NCBI RefSeq assembly: GCF_014695915.1
Contig: NZ_JACJPF010000031.1
Location: forward strand, 62,001 to 126,000
DNA length: 64,000 nucleotides
Source: Trichocoleus sp. FACHB-40
GTDB taxonomy: Bacteria; Cyanobacteriota; Cyanobacteriia; Cyanobacteriales; FACHB-T130
Direction of reading: 5' to 3'
How positions within the stretch are numbered: position 1 is the first letter of the stretch; every line of letters starts with the position of its first letter. Under the pieces are notes generated by a model. That model worked only from the letters and a program-made list of their open reading frames with translations, was not told the origin of the DNA and ran no database searches. The position numbers and the translations under genes were made by a program. Positions 63,371-64,000 of the stretch are shown here, one piece after another.

Positions 63371-64000
63371 GTGGTTAGGCCCAGTGATGTTTGGTGCAGC
63401 CTTAGTTTTGCTATCGCTTGGCTACCCCGTGGCATTTTCTCTGGGGGGTGTGGCAATTTTCTTTACCTTGTTGGGAGTAGGGCTGGGCGTTTTTGACCCA
63501 GTTTTCTTGACGGCGATGCCGCAGCGGATTTTCGGCATTATGGCGAATTACACGCTGCTGGCGATTCCTTACTTCATCTTCATGGGGTCAATGCTGGAGA
63601 AATCGGGCATTGCCGAGCAATTACTCGAAACGATGGGGATTTTGTTCGGGCGGCTGCGCGGTGGGATCGCTTTGGCTGTAGTTCTGGTGGGGGCGCTATT
63701 AGCGGCGACTACTGGCGTGGTGGCGGCAACTGTGGTGGCGATGGGCCTGATTTCCCTACCAGTGATGCTGCGCTACGGCTACAACAAAGAACTCGCTACT
63801 GGCGTGATTGTTGCTTCTGGTACTTTAGGGCAGATTATTCCCCCCAGCGTGGTGCTGGTGGTACTGGGAGATCAGTTGGGTGTGTCGGTGGGCGACTTGT
63901 TTATTGGTTCGGTGATTCCGGGTTTAATGATGGCGGGTGCCTTTGCCTTACACGTAGTAATTGTGGCGTTTCTCAAGCCAGAGGTAGCACCAGCATTGCC
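63354..64000 (+). CDS. TRAP transporter large permease (DctM-like), 5' part
   Basis: ATG 63354 follows AGGAGG at ideal spacing, inside the end of the small permease gene. The 215 residues visible include [40 protein letters not shown] and [18 protein letters not shown], typical of DctM/TRAP large permeases. It is truncated by the window edge. The solute-binding subunit is not in the window. Confidence 0.92.
   Translation, partial: MTLDYEWLGPVMFGAALVLLSLGYPVAFSLGGVAIFFTLLGVGLGVFDPVFLTAMPQRIFGIMANYTLLAIPYFIFMGSMLEKSGIAEQLLETMGILFGRLRGGIALAVVLVGALLAATTGVVAATVVAMGLISLPVMLRYGYNKELATGVIVASGTLGQIIPPSVVLVVLGDQLGVSVGDLFIGSVIPGLMMAGAFALHVVIVAFLKPEVAPAL

Overview
The window reads as chromosomal DNA of a cyanobacterium, probably a filamentous one. 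The HIP1 octamer GCGATCGC is scattered through genes and spacers. Several genes belong to families typical of cyanobacteria (DUF1816, DUF3531, DUF2301, Sll0314/Alr1548-type TPR protein, Ser/Thr kinase with Pro-rich linker, PAS-Crp regulator). Spacers carry heptanucleotide (STRR-like) and hairpin repeats common in this phylum. No rRNA, tRNA, CRISPR array or prophage was seen. The species was not identified.

Layout: 1-9.2 kb holds a ComF-family fragment and two very large hybrid histidine kinases. The second has an ethylene-receptor-like membrane domain and a decayed receiver just after its stop. 9.2-15 kb holds a divergent PEP-synthase-like protein, an intact baeRF-like gene facing a broken paralogue, and remnants of two transposases. 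15-25.5 kb has a sugar nucleotidyltransferase, a DUF1361 protein, a MASE1 kinase, tldD, two small ORFs, an S-adenosylmethionine hydrolase, a DUF2301 protein, dprA and an Eis-like acetyltransferase. 25.5-29.2 kb is a minus-strand glutathione block (gshB, grxC, an oxidoreductase) and a PEP-CTERM protein with a long Pro-Val-Pro-Thr tract. A 1.7 kb gene-poor stretch follows. 31-43 kb has an MBL hydrolase, ribF, moxR, a methyltransferase, a dihaem cytochrome c, secA, a GAF pseudo-kinase and pyrD. 43-50 kb is again signalling (PAS-Crp, a CBS-like/PAS kinase, a receiver-kinase), plus cobO. 50-64 kb has a macrodomain protein, a deoxyhypusine-synthase-like enzyme, methyltransferases (rsmG), an ABC ATPase, TPR, DUF3531 and Nudix genes, prs, a Ser/Thr kinase, bioD, an M20 amidohydrolase and the start of a TRAP transporter.

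Most genes are housekeeping or signalling singletons with short operons: gshB with the oxidoreductase, moxR with a methyltransferase, DUF3531 with Nudix, and the TRAP permeases. There are seven kinase or receiver-type signalling proteins, and a one-component PAS-Crp regulator.

The most distinctive theme is that the repeats found in spacers have also entered genes in frame. Palindromic and heptamer repeats are translated inside the ATPase domains and linkers of both large kinases, in a cytochrome c, in the GAF pseudo-kinase and probably in pyrD. This recalls the protein-coding palindromic elements of Rickettsia. The ethylene-receptor-like kinase is the second point of interest.
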